In this document: positions 1 through 8,696 of the stretch, one piece after another | Layout: the number at the start of each line of letters is the position of its first letter | Position numbering within the stretch: position 1 is the first letter of the stretch | Assembly: GCF_009295635.1 (NCBI RefSeq) | Contig: NZ_WHIW01000006.1 | Location: forward strand, 1-64,000 | DNA: 64,000 bases | Origin: Alkalilimnicola sp. S0819 | GTDB lineage: Bacteria; Pseudomonadota; Gammaproteobacteria; Nitrococcales; WHIW01 | Direction: 5' to 3' | Position numbers and translations under genes: made by a program | The notes under the pieces: model-generated | The model's input: the letters and a program-made list of their open reading frames with translations, nothing else | What the model was told of the DNA's origin: nothing | Databases searched by the model: none

Positions 1-219
1 GAGCAGCTTGTTTGAGCGTAGCGAGTTTGCTGCTCGCCCCCTTCCGGCGAGAAGCGCAGGGGAGCGCCGGGCGCAGCCCGGTGCCAAATCGTGGGCCGCC
101 GCCGGCCGTACCCGCCCCAGGACCTTCACGCTTCGGTGGGCGCTCCACCATCGGCCGGGAGCCTCTGCGCGAACTTCCGTTTTCATTGCAGAGTTTCCCG
201 CTATCCCGCGAAGAAGCAC
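1..219. other. Intergenic start of window, no gene seen
   Basis: No convincing coding region is visible here; the open frames have low-complexity Arg/Pro/Ala translations typical of non-coding high-GC DNA. Positions 1-7 and 29-35 form a 7-bp inverted repeat (GAGCAGC / GCTGCTC), which could be the end of a hairpin whose gene lies outside the window. Confidence 0.5.
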
Positions 220-252
220 AAAAAACCCCGCCGGGCCGAGCCGGGCGGGGTT
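220..252 (-). terminator. Intrinsic terminator of the peroxiredoxin gene
   Basis: An inverted repeat (AACCCCGCC at 224-232, GGCGGGGTT at 244-252) is followed on the minus strand by a six-T run (A at 220-225 on the plus strand). It lies about 40 bases beyond the stop of the peroxiredoxin gene in the correct orientation. Confidence 0.85.
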
Positions 253-294
253 GGGGTTTCGCGACGGCAGGGGGCCGCCGCCAGCCGGGGAGGC

Positions 295-933
295 TTACTT
301 GATCTCGGTCAGGCGCAGGTAGGAGCGCTGCTCGTCCCAGCCCTGGGGGAAGATCTTCTCGGCTTCCTCGTTGCTGATGCTCGGCGGGATGATGACCTTC
401 TGGCCCTTCTGCCAATCCGCGGGGGTGGCGATCTTGTGCTTGTCACCCAGCTGCAGGGCGTCGATCACCCGCAGGATCTCGTCGAAGTTGCGGCCCACCT
501 GCATGGGGTAGGTCAGGGTCAGCCGGATCTTCTTCGCCGGATCGATGATGAACACCGTGCGCACGGCGGCGGTGTCGCTCTCGCCCGGGTGGATCATGTC
601 ATAGAGCTGGGCGACCTTGTGGTCCGGGTCGGCGACGATAGGGAACTCCAGGCTGCAGCCCTGGGTGTCGTTGATGTCGGTGATCCACTTGTTGTGCTCA
701 TCCACGGTGTCGGTGGACAGCCCCAGCGGCTTGGTGTTGCGCGCGGCGAACTCGCCGGCCAGCTTGGCGGTCTTGCCCATCTCCGTGGTGCACACGGGGG
801 TGAAATCCGCCGGGTGGCTGAAGAAGAAGCCCCAGGAGTCGCCCAACCACTCGTGGAAGCTGATCTTGCCCTTGGTGGTGTCGATCTCGAAATCCGGGGC
901 TATATCACCTAGATGCAAACCCATGTCGGACAC
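295..933 (-). CDS. Peroxiredoxin, Prx6 (1-Cys) type
   Basis: This 212-residue thiol peroxidase reduces hydrogen peroxide and alkyl hydroperoxides in the cytoplasm. The peroxidatic cysteine is C48 in the motif PVCTTE, preceded by FFFSHPADFTP, which together mark the Prx6/AhpC-TSA superfamily. The long C-terminal region with YPMQVGRNFDEILRVIDALQ is typical of Prx6. A second cysteine, C93, is not at a usual resolving position, so a 1-Cys mechanism is likely. Length matches the family (about 210-225). The ATG is preceded by AAGGAG. The gene is monocistronic: a strong terminator follows, and a TATAGT-like -10 element lies at about 966-971 (minus strand) upstream. Family assignment is firm; the physiological reductant cannot be told from sequence. 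Confidence 0.95.
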   Translation of the reverse strand: MSDMGLHLGDIAPDFEIDTTKGKISFHEWLGDSWGFFFSHPADFTPVCTTEMGKTAKLAGEFAARNTKPLGLSTDTVDEHNKWITDINDTQGCSLEFPIVADPDHKVAQLYDMIHPGESDTAAVRTVFIIDPAKKIRLTLTYPMQVGRNFDEILRVIDALQLGDKHKIATPADWQKGQKVIIPPSISNEEAEKIFPQGWDEQRSYLRLTEIK

Positions 934-996
934 TCCTTGTGTTAAGTGTTGGGGGGAAGGGGAACACTATAGACCATACGCCGGAGCGTGGCAGCC

Positions 997-1719
997 TCAA
1001 GGCCGGCCCGCCCCGGGCGGGGCCGCCAGGGGCCCCAGCGACAGCACGGTTACGCGATCAGCCGCCACGCGAAAGCGCAGGTTGTAGCCCGCGAGGCTCA
1101 CGCCATACTCCCGGCCCTCGTCCCCGCGCCGGTAGGCCGGGCGCGGATCCAGCGCCAGTGTCTGCTCGATGAGCGCGACGGTGGCCGGCGGCAGGCCGGC
1201 CAGGGCCGCGCGGGCCGATTCCGCAAAACCCACCGACAGCCGCGGCGGGGGCCCACTGAAGGCCGCCGGCGCGCGCGCTTGCGGGTGCGCATCCGCATAG
1301 GGCACATAGGGCTTGATATCCAGCACCGGCGTGCCGTCCACCAGATCATGGCCGCGCAGACGCAAACCCCGACGGCCCGGCTCATCGATCAAACCGGCCA
1401 GCTCCACGACGGACAAGCCCACCGGGTTGGGGCGAAAGGGCGAGCGGGTGGCGAAGACGCCCAGACGCTCATTGCCGCCCAACCGCGGCGGACGCACGGT
1501 GGGCGACCAGCCCTGTTCGGCGCTGCGGTGAAACCAGAACAGCAGGTGCACATGGGAGTATTGCGCCAGCCCGCGCAGAGCCTCGGGGGCGTCGTAGGGC
1601 GGGTGCAGGATCAGCTCCGCCTCGGCGGCGGGCACCAGGCCCGGTTGCCGGGGGGTGCCGAACTTCTCGTCGAAGGCCGAATGAATCACCCCAATGGGGG
1701 CCAGGGACACATCGCTCAT
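997..1719 (-). CDS. trmO: tRNA (N6-threonylcarbamoyladenosine(37)-N6)-methyltransferase TrmO
   Basis: TrmO (TsaA/YaeB family) uses S-adenosylmethionine to methylate t6A at position 37 of tRNAs that read ACY codons. The N-terminal beta-barrel domain begins at LAPIGVIHSAFDEKFGTPRQ and contains the diagnostic SPFRPNPVGLSVVEL and LDIKPYVPYAD motifs. The C-terminal region has the family's short DPRPAYRRG segment. I start at MSDVSLAP, because the 21 residues upstream in the same frame are Arg/Ala-rich and not family-like. The resulting 240-residue length is normal. It is followed by about 290 bases without a recognisable gene before the ZIP-like gene. Confidence 0.9.
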   Translation of the reverse strand: MSDVSLAPIGVIHSAFDEKFGTPRQPGLVPAAEAELILHPPYDAPEALRGLAQYSHVHLLFWFHRSAEQGWSPTVRPPRLGGNERLGVFATRSPFRPNPVGLSVVELAGLIDEPGRRGLRLRGHDLVDGTPVLDIKPYVPYADAHPQARAPAAFSGPPPRLSVGFAESARAALAGLPPATVALIEQTLALDPRPAYRRGDEGREYGVSLAGYNLRFRVAADRVTVLSLGPLAAPPGAGRP

Positions 1720-2011
1720 ACGCCGGGCTGTTCCGGGCGCACGCGCCAGCGTGCCAGCGGCGCGTCGTGTACCGCGCCGCATCGCTTGCGCAGCACCTCA
1801 TCGCGACGCCAGGGCCTTGGCAGCGCCGTTGCATTCTGCCTGTTCACGCTTGGCGGGCCTCCTCCTCGGGGGACACTTTGTAATCTGGCGCACCCCCAAC
1901 GGTCAATGCGCATTCCGGCGATACCGGCGAATCCTCCTGGCCCTCCGCCCGCCTGGCGCTTTCGCGGACCAGGCGCGTCTCGCCGGCCATGGCGGCCTTG
2001 GTGGGGCACGC

Positions 2012-2728
2012 TCAGCGCAGCAGCACCACGCCCACCATGGCCACGCAGAAGCCCAGCACCGCCCCCAGGGGAGGCGCCCAGTGGCGGCGCAACCGGGCCT
2101 CCGGGGCAATGTCCTGGAAGGTCAGGTAGAGAATGCCGGCGGCGGCGAAGAGCATCAGGCCGCCGGTCAATGCCTGGTAGGGGGCCAACACCAGAAAGCC
2201 CAGCGCGGCGGCCAAGGGCCCCAGCAGGGCGATGGCCGAGAAGGTCAGCAACAGCGGCCTCTGCCCCAGACCATCATCGCAGCGCATTTCACGGGCGGCA
2301 TTGAAACCTTCGGGCAGATTCTGCAGGGCAATCAGCAGCGCCAGCAGCAACGCACCCTGGCCATGGGCCGCCATGGCGCCCATGGCCAGGGCCTCGGGGA
2401 CGAAATCCAGCAATAGCGCCATGAGCTGGGCGGCGGACCCACCCCGGCGCTCCAGCCAGGCGTCCAGCACGAAAAAGCACAGACCGCCGGCAAGAAACAC
2501 CAGCGCCGCCCAGGTGACCGACAGGCGTGCCAGGCCCTCGGGCACCAGCACCAGGGCCACCGCCGCCAGCAGCAGGCCACCGCCGAAGGCGATCACCCCG
2601 TGGCGCAGCTCCTGCTCCAGCCAGCGGGGCAAGAGCAGCCGCGAACCCGCCAGGGCCGCACCCAGGGGCACGGTGCCACCGGCACACAGGCCATAGAGCA
2701 GCAGTTGCCACAGGTTCGGCCCGCTCAT
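2012..2728 (-). CDS. ZIP-family-like metal permease with altered metal ligands
   Basis: A 238-residue protein with about eight hydrophobic segments and the architecture of ZIP (ZupT-like) divalent-metal permeases. The two central helices carry the family positions but with changes: LLLDFVPEALAMG (D109) where ZIPs normally have HNxPEG, and ALQNLPEGFNAA (Q136) where they have HNIPEG. Glutamates E112 and E140 remain. The loop between helices 3 and 4 lacks the usual histidine-rich stretch. Its start codon overlaps the stop of the upstream diguanylate cyclase gene (ATGA at 2725-2728), so the two are probably co-translated. A transport role is plausible but metal and direction are uncertain because the binuclear centre is not canonical. 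Confidence 0.75.
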   Translation of the reverse strand: MSGPNLWQLLLYGLCAGGTVPLGAALAGSRLLLPRWLEQELRHGVIAFGGGLLLAAVALVLVPEGLARLSVTWAALVFLAGGLCFFVLDAWLERRGGSAAQLMALLLDFVPEALAMGAMAAHGQGALLLALLIALQNLPEGFNAAREMRCDDGLGQRPLLLTFSAIALLGPLAAALGFLVLAPYQALTGGLMLFAAAGILYLTFQDIAPEARLRRHWAPPLGAVLGFCVAMVGVVLLR

Positions 2729-4287
2729 CCCGCCGCCGAGGCCTCCGGCGCCAACCGCACGCAGTTGCGCCCCGCGCGCTTGGCGCTGTACATGGCCTGA
2801 TCGGCGGCGCGAAGCAACCCCGCCACGCTCGCACCGTGGGCGGGGTAGGCGGCGACACCGATGCTCAGGGTCAGCGGCCCACCCGCGGGGTGCGAACCCG
2901 GATAGGCCGCCTCGGTTTCGCTGCGTATGCGCTCGGCGAGCCCCCGCGCCTGCTCCGCGCTCAACTCCGGCAGCACGATCAGCAGCTCCTCGCCGCCGTA
3001 ACGGGCCACATAGTCCATGGGCCGCACGCTGCGCTGCAACTGGCGGCTCAAGGCGCAGAGCACCTCATCGCCCCGCTCATGGCCCAGGGCATCGTTGATG
3101 GCCTTGAAGTGGTCCACGTCGATCATGAGCAGGCTCAGCGCATGGCCATAACGCCGACTGCGCTCCAGCTCCTCGCACAGCCGGCGCTCGAGCTCGCGGC
3201 GATTGAACAGGCCGGTGAGCGGGTCGCGGATGGCCAGCTGCGCCAGCTCCTGCTCCAGCAGCTTGCGCTCGGTGATCTCCATGATGAAACCTTCCACCAG
3301 CCCCGACTCTTCCTCCAGCACCCGCCCCTGCTCCCAGACCCAGATCTCCCGACCGTCCCGGCGCCGCAGCCGATATTCCAGCGCGAAGGGGCGCAACTCG
3401 GTTTCCGCCTCGTACGCCTCCCGCGCCACCCGCGGCATGTCCTCCGGGTGGATCAGGCTCGCGTAGGAGACCACCGCATTGTCCAGCAGGGCCTGGGGCG
3501 GATAGCCGGTGAGCGGTTCGCAGCCGGCGGAGACGAACTTCATGGTCCAGTGCTGGTCGTGCAGGCAGCGATAGGCCATGCCCGGCAGATTGCCGAGCAG
3601 CGTGGTGAGGTAGCGCTCGTTCTCCACCAGCGCCTGCTCCATGGCGAGACGCTCGGTGATGTCCTGGCCCAGGGCAATGGCGCCGACCAGCTCCCCTTCA
3701 CTGCCATAGAGGCGCTGGGCCTCCCAGGCGATGACCTTTTCCGTGCCGTCGCGGGCGGTGATGCGGGTATGGAAGTCACTGAGCGAGGCGCCCTGCTCCA
3801 GGAGCTCGGTGGCCTTGCGTCGAACGAAGCCCCGATATTGCGGGTCCGGGTAGAGCCAGTCCCAGATCCGCGCATTGCCCCGCACCTCGTCCCGGGAATA
3901 GCCGGTAATCTGCTCGGCCGCCTTGTTCCAGACCAGGATATTGGCTTGCGGATCCAGCACATTGAGCCAGATGCTGGCGTTGTCGATGATGTTCGCCCGG
4001 AACTGGCTCAGCGCCTGGATCTCGACGCGCTGGGCGGCGATTTCCTCGGCATAGCCGGCGCTCAAGCGCAGGTAGCGCAGCACCACGACGTACAGCACCA
4101 GGCCCGAAACCAGCACGAAGCCCCAGCCCTTGATGGTCTGATAGCGGGTAACCTCGCCGGACACACCCAGCCACCGGCCCAGCAGATCATCGGAGAAGGC
4201 GATCCACAGAAACGCCGTCACGCAGTAAGCGAGCGCGACTTTGGCCGCCTGCCAAAACGGGTTGTGGGGTCGCTGCGTTCGGCTCAT
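2725..4287 (-). CDS. Membrane-anchored PAS-PAS-GGDEF diguanylate cyclase
   Basis: Predicted to make cyclic di-GMP. The N-terminus has two hydrophobic segments (VALAYCVTAFLWIAF, then GWGFVLVSGLVLYVVVLRY). Two PAS/PAC modules follow: the first includes ILVWNKAAEQITGYSRDEV, the second GLVEGFIMEITERK. The C-terminal GGDEF domain has DPLTGLFNRRELERRL, DVDHFKAINDALGHERGD and an active-site loop RYGGEEL. No EAL domain is present. The start is chosen at the ATG at 4287, six to seven bases after GGAGG (4293-4297); a longer frame to 4335 lacks such a site. It forms a two-gene operon with the downstream ZIP-like gene through a 4-bp overlap, suggesting linkage of c-di-GMP output with that membrane protein. 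Confidence 0.9.
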   Translation of the reverse strand: MSRTQRPHNPFWQAAKVALAYCVTAFLWIAFSDDLLGRWLGVSGEVTRYQTIKGWGFVLVSGLVLYVVVLRYLRLSAGYAEEIAAQRVEIQALSQFRANIIDNASIWLNVLDPQANILVWNKAAEQITGYSRDEVRGNARIWDWLYPDPQYRGFVRRKATELLEQGASLSDFHTRITARDGTEKVIAWEAQRLYGSEGELVGAIALGQDITERLAMEQALVENERYLTTLLGNLPGMAYRCLHDQHWTMKFVSAGCEPLTGYPPQALLDNAVVSYASLIHPEDMPRVAREAYEAETELRPFALEYRLRRRDGREIWVWEQGRVLEEESGLVEGFIMEITERKLLEQELAQLAIRDPLTGLFNRRELERRLCEELERSRRYGHALSLLMIDVDHFKAINDALGHERGDEVLCALSRQLQRSVRPMDYVARYGGEELLIVLPELSAEQARGLAERIRSETEAAYPGSHPAGGPLTLSIGVAAYPAHGASVAGLLRAADQAMYSAKRAGRNCVRLAPEASAAG

Positions 4288-4559
4288 GGCCGCCTCCATA
4301 GGATCACGGCCCAAAGCATGGCACAGGGTGGGCACCGAAACGAAGGCGGCGTCGCCGCCAAGTGGTCAAGCCACTCGCCCCGCGGCTCCATCAATGCCGG
4401 GCCGAGACGCCGCCGCGCCACCGTCTCAGTGCGCAGGCACCCATGCGCGAACCTCCCTGTCCGGGCGGGCACGCCGCGCCCACCAAACGGCACGGCCTGC
4501 GCGGCCGCATGCTGCCGATATGGGGCCGCGATGCCGGCCAACGCAACACCGCGGAAGGC

Positions 4560-5975
4560 TCAGGGCAGACGCCGATAGGCTTCCAGCGCCGCGCGGCGGG
4601 ATTCGCCCAGGTCCACCATGGGCTCCGGGTACTCCCGGCCCAGGCGCACGCCGGCCTCGGCGAGCACCGAGCCCGGCGCGGCCCAGGGCTGGTGCAGCCA
4701 GCGCGTGGGCAGGCGGGCGAGCTCCGGCAGCCAATGGCGCAGATACGCCCCTTCGGGGTCAAAGCGTTCGCCCTGGCGCACCGGGTTGAAGATGCGAAAG
4801 AAGGGCGCGGCATCGGCGCCACAGCCGGCCACCCACTGCCAGCCCATGCTGTTGTTGGCCAGATCCGCATCCACCAGCGTGTCCCAGAACCAGCGCGCGC
4901 CGGCCTGCCAGGGTTGCCCCAGGTTCTTCACCAACAGGGAGCCCACCACCATGCGCACCCGGTTGTGCATCCAGCCGCTGTGCCAAAGCTCGCGCAGACC
5001 CGCGTCCACCAGCGGTATGCCGGTGCGCCCGCGCTGCCAGGCCCGCAGGCGCGCCTCGTCAGGCTGCCAGGGGAAAGCCTTGAAGCGCTCATTGATGGGC
5101 TCGTCGGGCAGGCGGGGGAAATGGAACAGCAGATGGTGGGCGAACTCCCGCCAACCCAGTTCCGCGATGAAGCGTTGTCGGTCCTCGCCTTCCGGCAAGC
5201 CCTGCAATTCGGCCAGAATCTGCCGCGGCCCCAACTCACCAAAATGCAGCGCCGGCGAGAGCCCGGAGGTACCCGCCTCGGCGGGCAGCTCCCGGCGTTC
5301 GGCATAGCCGCGCAGCCCCCGGGCGGCGAAGCGCCGCAGGCGCGCCAACGCCGCCGCCTCGCCCGGTCGCCAACGCTCGGCCAGCCCCGCCTCCCAGCGA
5401 ATGCGCGGCAACAGCGCCAGCGCCTGCAGCGGCTCGGAGGCCGGGGCCTCGGCGCCGCGGCAATCGTCCGGGAGCGGCTCCGGATCGCCGACGGAAAGTC
5501 CCCGCCGCGCCTCGCGCCAGAAGGGGGTATAGACCCGATAGGGCTTGCCCTGCCGGTTGCGCAGCTCCCAGGGTTCGCGCAGCAACGCCGCCTGGTGGCT
5601 TGTCACCCGCAGCCCCTGCGCGCGCAGGGCGGCCTTGATGGTCTTGTCCCGGGCGATGATGGCGGGCTCGTAGAGCCGGTTCCAGTGCAGCTCCCGGGCG
5701 CCGGTCTCACGGACCAGGGCCTGCAGGGTCTGCAGCGACGGCCCCTGGCGCAGCACCAGCGGCAGGCCCCGCGCGGCCAGCGCCTCGGTGAGCGCGGCAA
5801 GACTGTGGTGCAGCCACCAGCGGCTCGCCGCCCCCGGCGCCCAGGGGGCCTCTTCCGCCAGCGCATGGATGTACACCGGCAGCACCGGGCCACGCCGGGC
5901 GGCGGCATTGAGCGCGGGATTGTCGGTGAGGCGCAGATCGCGCCGCAACCAGACCAGGATGGGGCTTTCGGGCAT
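4560..5975 (-). CDS. phrB: Deoxyribodipyrimidine photolyase (class I CPD)
   Basis: Light-dependent repair of cyclobutane pyrimidine dimers. The N-terminal antenna-chromophore domain begins PESPILVWLRRDLRLTDNPA. The C-terminal FAD-binding half contains GWREFAHHLLFHFP, TGIPLVDAGLRELWHSGWMH, NRVRMVVGSLLVKNL and the conserved WDTLVDADLANNSMGWQW followed by FRIFNPV. The length of 471 residues matches the family. The gene stands alone on the minus strand, with about 270 bases without a gene between it and the diguanylate cyclase. Confidence 0.95.
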   Translation of the reverse strand: MPESPILVWLRRDLRLTDNPALNAAARRGPVLPVYIHALAEEAPWAPGAASRWWLHHSLAALTEALAARGLPLVLRQGPSLQTLQALVRETGARELHWNRLYEPAIIARDKTIKAALRAQGLRVTSHQAALLREPWELRNRQGKPYRVYTPFWREARRGLSVGDPEPLPDDCRGAEAPASEPLQALALLPRIRWEAGLAERWRPGEAAALARLRRFAARGLRGYAERRELPAEAGTSGLSPALHFGELGPRQILAELQGLPEGEDRQRFIAELGWREFAHHLLFHFPRLPDEPINERFKAFPWQPDEARLRAWQRGRTGIPLVDAGLRELWHSGWMHNRVRMVVGSLLVKNLGQPWQAGARWFWDTLVDADLANNSMGWQWVAGCGADAAPFFRIFNPVRQGERFDPEGAYLRHWLPELARLPTRWLHQPWAAPGSVLAEAGVRLGREYPEPMVDLGESRRAALEAYRRLP

Positions 5976-6031
5976 GGGGCACCGTGCGGGTCCGGGGAGC
6001 GCTCAGTGTGACATGCCCTGTCGGCGAATCG

Positions 6032-7867
6032 TTACCCGTTATCCGTGTCAGGCGCAGCCCCGATGGAGGGCAGCGTCGCCGGCAGGGTGATCAGCAGCCT
6101 GGCCCCCCTGGGCAGGGCTTCGATGGCCAGCTCGGCGCCCAGCTGCGCGGCCCGGCGGTGCATGTTCCCCAGACCCGCGCCACCCTCGCGCGCGACGAAC
6201 GGCGCACCGTCGTTCTCCACCGCGATCACCGCCCGCCCTTGCTCGCCCGCCATGCCGCGCAGGCTGATGCTGGCAGCCGGCCCGTGCTTCAAGGCATTGG
6301 TCACCGCTTCCTGGAGAATCCGCAGCAGGTTCAAGGCATGGGCCGGAGTCACCCCGGCGACCTCGGGCAGACGGGCAATGGACCATTGCAGTTCCACGCC
6401 CAGGCGCTTCAGCTGCCGCTGTAGCCGTTCGTGAAACTTCGACAATGCCAGCGTCAGGTCCCGGTCGCCGATATCCAGCGAGTGGATCACCAGGCGCAGA
6501 TCATCGAGCGCCTCCCGCGCCGCCTGCTCGATGCCGCCCGTGCGCTCGCGCTCGGCCAGGGCGATGATGGACGCCAGATGCCCCGAGAGGCCATCGTGCA
6601 GATCCGCCGTCAGCCGCTGCCGCTCCGTCAGGCGCACGCGCTGTGTCGCCTCGAGCCGCTCTCGCTCATGGACCAGGGCCAGCTCCGCCTCCCGCTCGGC
6701 CAGGCGCCGGTTCAGGTGCACATTGGCCTCGTCCACCCGTTGCAGGCTGATCGCCAGACGGCGCATCAGGATCACACTCACCGCCGCCAGTATCAGGGGC
6801 CGGTAATAGCCGGAGAACATGATTGGCCCGGCAATCGCCCCCTGAATCGCCAGCATGTCGCGCAGCGCGGCCAGGCACAGCAGCAGCAGCGGCAGGAAGA
6901 ACAACAGCGCTTCCCGGTTGCCGTCCAGAAAGGCCCCCCGGGCGGCGATGGCGGTCGCGCCAAACAGCCCCAGCAGCATCGCGGGCACGCACAGGAACAG
7001 CACCAGTGCCGGCTCGGGGAGAAGTCCCGACAGGCCCAGCAGAACGCTCACCGCTGGCAGCGCCGGCACGGCCCAAGGCAAGCCGCGGGGCACAGGCCGG
7101 CCGACGAACAGCAGCGCCAGGATGGGCAGTATGGGCCCCACCGCCGAGGCCAGCATGTAGCCGTAGGGGGCGACCGCGCTGAGCGCCGGCATCACCGTGG
7201 CGAGCGAGCCGATATGGTAGAAGCCGCTGGCCGCGAGCAGCGCCAGCAGCCAGCGGAACAGCCTCTCGCCGGGGCGGTAGAGGAAGGCCACCAGCACCGC
7301 GCCGGACATCAGCAACTGCACCGCGAAGACCATCAGCCGCAGATGCTCCAGCAGAAAGAGGCGCAAGCGGTAATGGGGCATCAGCGCCTGCTCGCTGCCC
7401 ACATACAGCGCCGAGAGATAGCCGCGCATCAGGCGTCGACTACGAAGCCGCAGCTCCAGCGTGTGCTCGCCGGCCCGCAAGCGCGAGGGCGGCAGGGACA
7501 CCAGACGCGTCAGGCCGGAACGCGCCCCGAAGGCGTAGGTGCGCGGCTCGGGGTTGCGCAGCGCCTCGCCATCGAGCCACAGCTCGGCATGCTGGCTGAG
7601 CAGCGGCACGAACACATAGAGCGCCTCGGCGGGTGCTTCGTCCAGCCTCAGGGTAAAACGGTAGCGAGCCTCGCCCTCGTCCTGCCGAGCCCGCGCCGAC
7701 CAGCGATGGGGAAGGCTGACCGTGTCGCGCTCACCATTGGGCCCGAGGAATTCGGCACTACCCAGCCGCGTGGCCTGGGTCGGAGTCGGCAATTCGGCCC
7801 AGAACGGCCATAGCGCCAGCAGCAGCAACGGCGCTACCACCAGCACACGGCGCAGCACAGAGCTCAT
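6032..7867 (-). CDS. 7TMR-DISM-type sensor histidine kinase (NarX-class catalytic core)
   Basis: This 611-residue kinase has a signal/anchor helix (residues 7-22), a periplasmic beta-sandwich of about 140 residues resembling 7TMR-DISM extracellular domains (RYRFTLRLDEAP, LWLDGEALRNP), seven hydrophobic segments between about 170 and 370, a short coiled coil and a HisKA_3-like domain. The phospho-accepting histidine is H424 in TADLHDGLSGHLASI. An HATPase domain follows, with LLRILQEAVTNALKHGP (N box) and GGAGLGNMHRRAAQLGAEL (G boxes). Its start overlaps the stop of the upstream response regulator by 4 bp, so the two are a cognate pair. The ligand is unknown; related modules bind carbohydrates or other small molecules. 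Confidence 0.92.
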   Translation of the reverse strand: MSSVLRRVLVVAPLLLLALWPFWAELPTPTQATRLGSAEFLGPNGERDTVSLPHRWSARARQDEGEARYRFTLRLDEAPAEALYVFVPLLSQHAELWLDGEALRNPEPRTYAFGARSGLTRLVSLPPSRLRAGEHTLELRLRSRRLMRGYLSALYVGSEQALMPHYRLRLFLLEHLRLMVFAVQLLMSGAVLVAFLYRPGERLFRWLLALLAASGFYHIGSLATVMPALSAVAPYGYMLASAVGPILPILALLFVGRPVPRGLPWAVPALPAVSVLLGLSGLLPEPALVLFLCVPAMLLGLFGATAIAARGAFLDGNREALLFFLPLLLLCLAALRDMLAIQGAIAGPIMFSGYYRPLILAAVSVILMRRLAISLQRVDEANVHLNRRLAEREAELALVHERERLEATQRVRLTERQRLTADLHDGLSGHLASIIALAERERTGGIEQAAREALDDLRLVIHSLDIGDRDLTLALSKFHERLQRQLKRLGVELQWSIARLPEVAGVTPAHALNLLRILQEAVTNALKHGPAASISLRGMAGEQGRAVIAVENDGAPFVAREGGAGLGNMHRRAAQLGAELAIEALPRGARLLITLPATLPSIGAAPDTDNG

Positions 7868-8535
7868 AGGCGGATCAGTCCCAGCCTGGAGGCTTCGAAC
7901 ACCGCTTCAGAGCGGTTCCCCGCTTCCAGCTTGCGATAGATATTCTTCACGTGCACCGGCACGGTCTGACGGGAAATTCCCAGTTGCTCGGCCAGTTCCG
8001 CGTAGGTGAATCCCTTGGCGATGCCCCAGAGGATATCCGTCTCACGCGGGGTGAGCGTCACCACCGGGGCGGCCGGCGGCGCTTGGCGGGGCTTACTGAT
8101 CCGCTTGACGATCACCCGGGCGATGGAGGGAGAAATGGGCGAGCAGCCCGCCAGCAGATCCTCTATGGCTTCAATGAGCTCCAGCGAATCGGCGTCCTTC
8201 AACAGATACCCCGTGGCGCCGGCTTCGATGACTTCCACCACGGTCTCATCGTCGGCCAGCACCGAGATCACCATCGCTTCCGCGGCCGGGTTGACCTCGC
8301 GCAGCCGGTGTATGGCTTGCACGCCATGACCGTCGGGCAACTGCAGGTCGGTGATCAGCAGATCCACCACCGGCTCGGCCAGGTGCTCCATGGCTTGTGC
8401 CAGGGTGGCACAGGCGGCGAGCAGCTCGCCCCCCGGCCAGTCGTTCAGGATCCTCGCCAGGCGCTCACGCACCGGGCCATCGTCTTCCAGCAGCAGCACC
8501 CGGCAACTCGGGCGGTCCTTGTCATTTGTCTTCAT
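7864..8535 (-). CDS. NarL/FixJ-family response regulator
   Basis: A 223-residue two-domain regulator. The receiver domain starts at CRVLLLEDDGPVRERLARIL, has the phosphorylated aspartate in VVDLLITDLQLPDGHG and the switch lysine in GYLLKDADS. The C-terminal LuxR-type helix-turn-helix is TPRETDILWGIAKGFTYAEL, then GISRQTVPVHVKNIYRKL. It is transcribed first in an operon with the histidine kinase, overlapping it by ATGA. A perfect palindrome (8602-8621) lies 67 bases upstream between this gene and the divergent thioesterase gene and could be its own operator. Targets are unknown. Confidence 0.93.
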   Translation of the reverse strand: MKTNDKDRPSCRVLLLEDDGPVRERLARILNDWPGGELLAACATLAQAMEHLAEPVVDLLITDLQLPDGHGVQAIHRLREVNPAAEAMVISVLADDETVVEVIEAGATGYLLKDADSLELIEAIEDLLAGCSPISPSIARVIVKRISKPRQAPPAAPVVTLTPRETDILWGIAKGFTYAELAEQLGISRQTVPVHVKNIYRKLEAGNRSEAVFEASRLGLIRL

Positions 8536-8601
8536 GCAGCCGTCCCGTTGGCGAGGTCAAGGTGGCGGCAGCGACTGTGCCTCAGCACGCCACCGTGGCC
8601 A

Positions 8602-8621
8602 TATACCCCGAAGGGGGTATA
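8602..8621. promoter_or_regulatory. Palindromic operator candidate TATACCCC-N4-GGGGTATA
   Basis: Perfect 8-bp inverted repeats flank a GAAG spacer. The site lies in the divergent intergenic region between the response regulator (start 8535) and the thioesterase (start 8697). The shape is compatible with a dimeric regulator. It resembles CsoR/RcnR-type operators as well as a possible NarL-family site; no CsoR-like gene is present in the window. Confidence 0.5.
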
Positions 8622-8696
8622 CGAGCCCAGCCCGAACCAGACTAGCCTGAACGCCATCACAGGTCAGCTCGAAGCAACACCCAAGGGAGCCACCCC

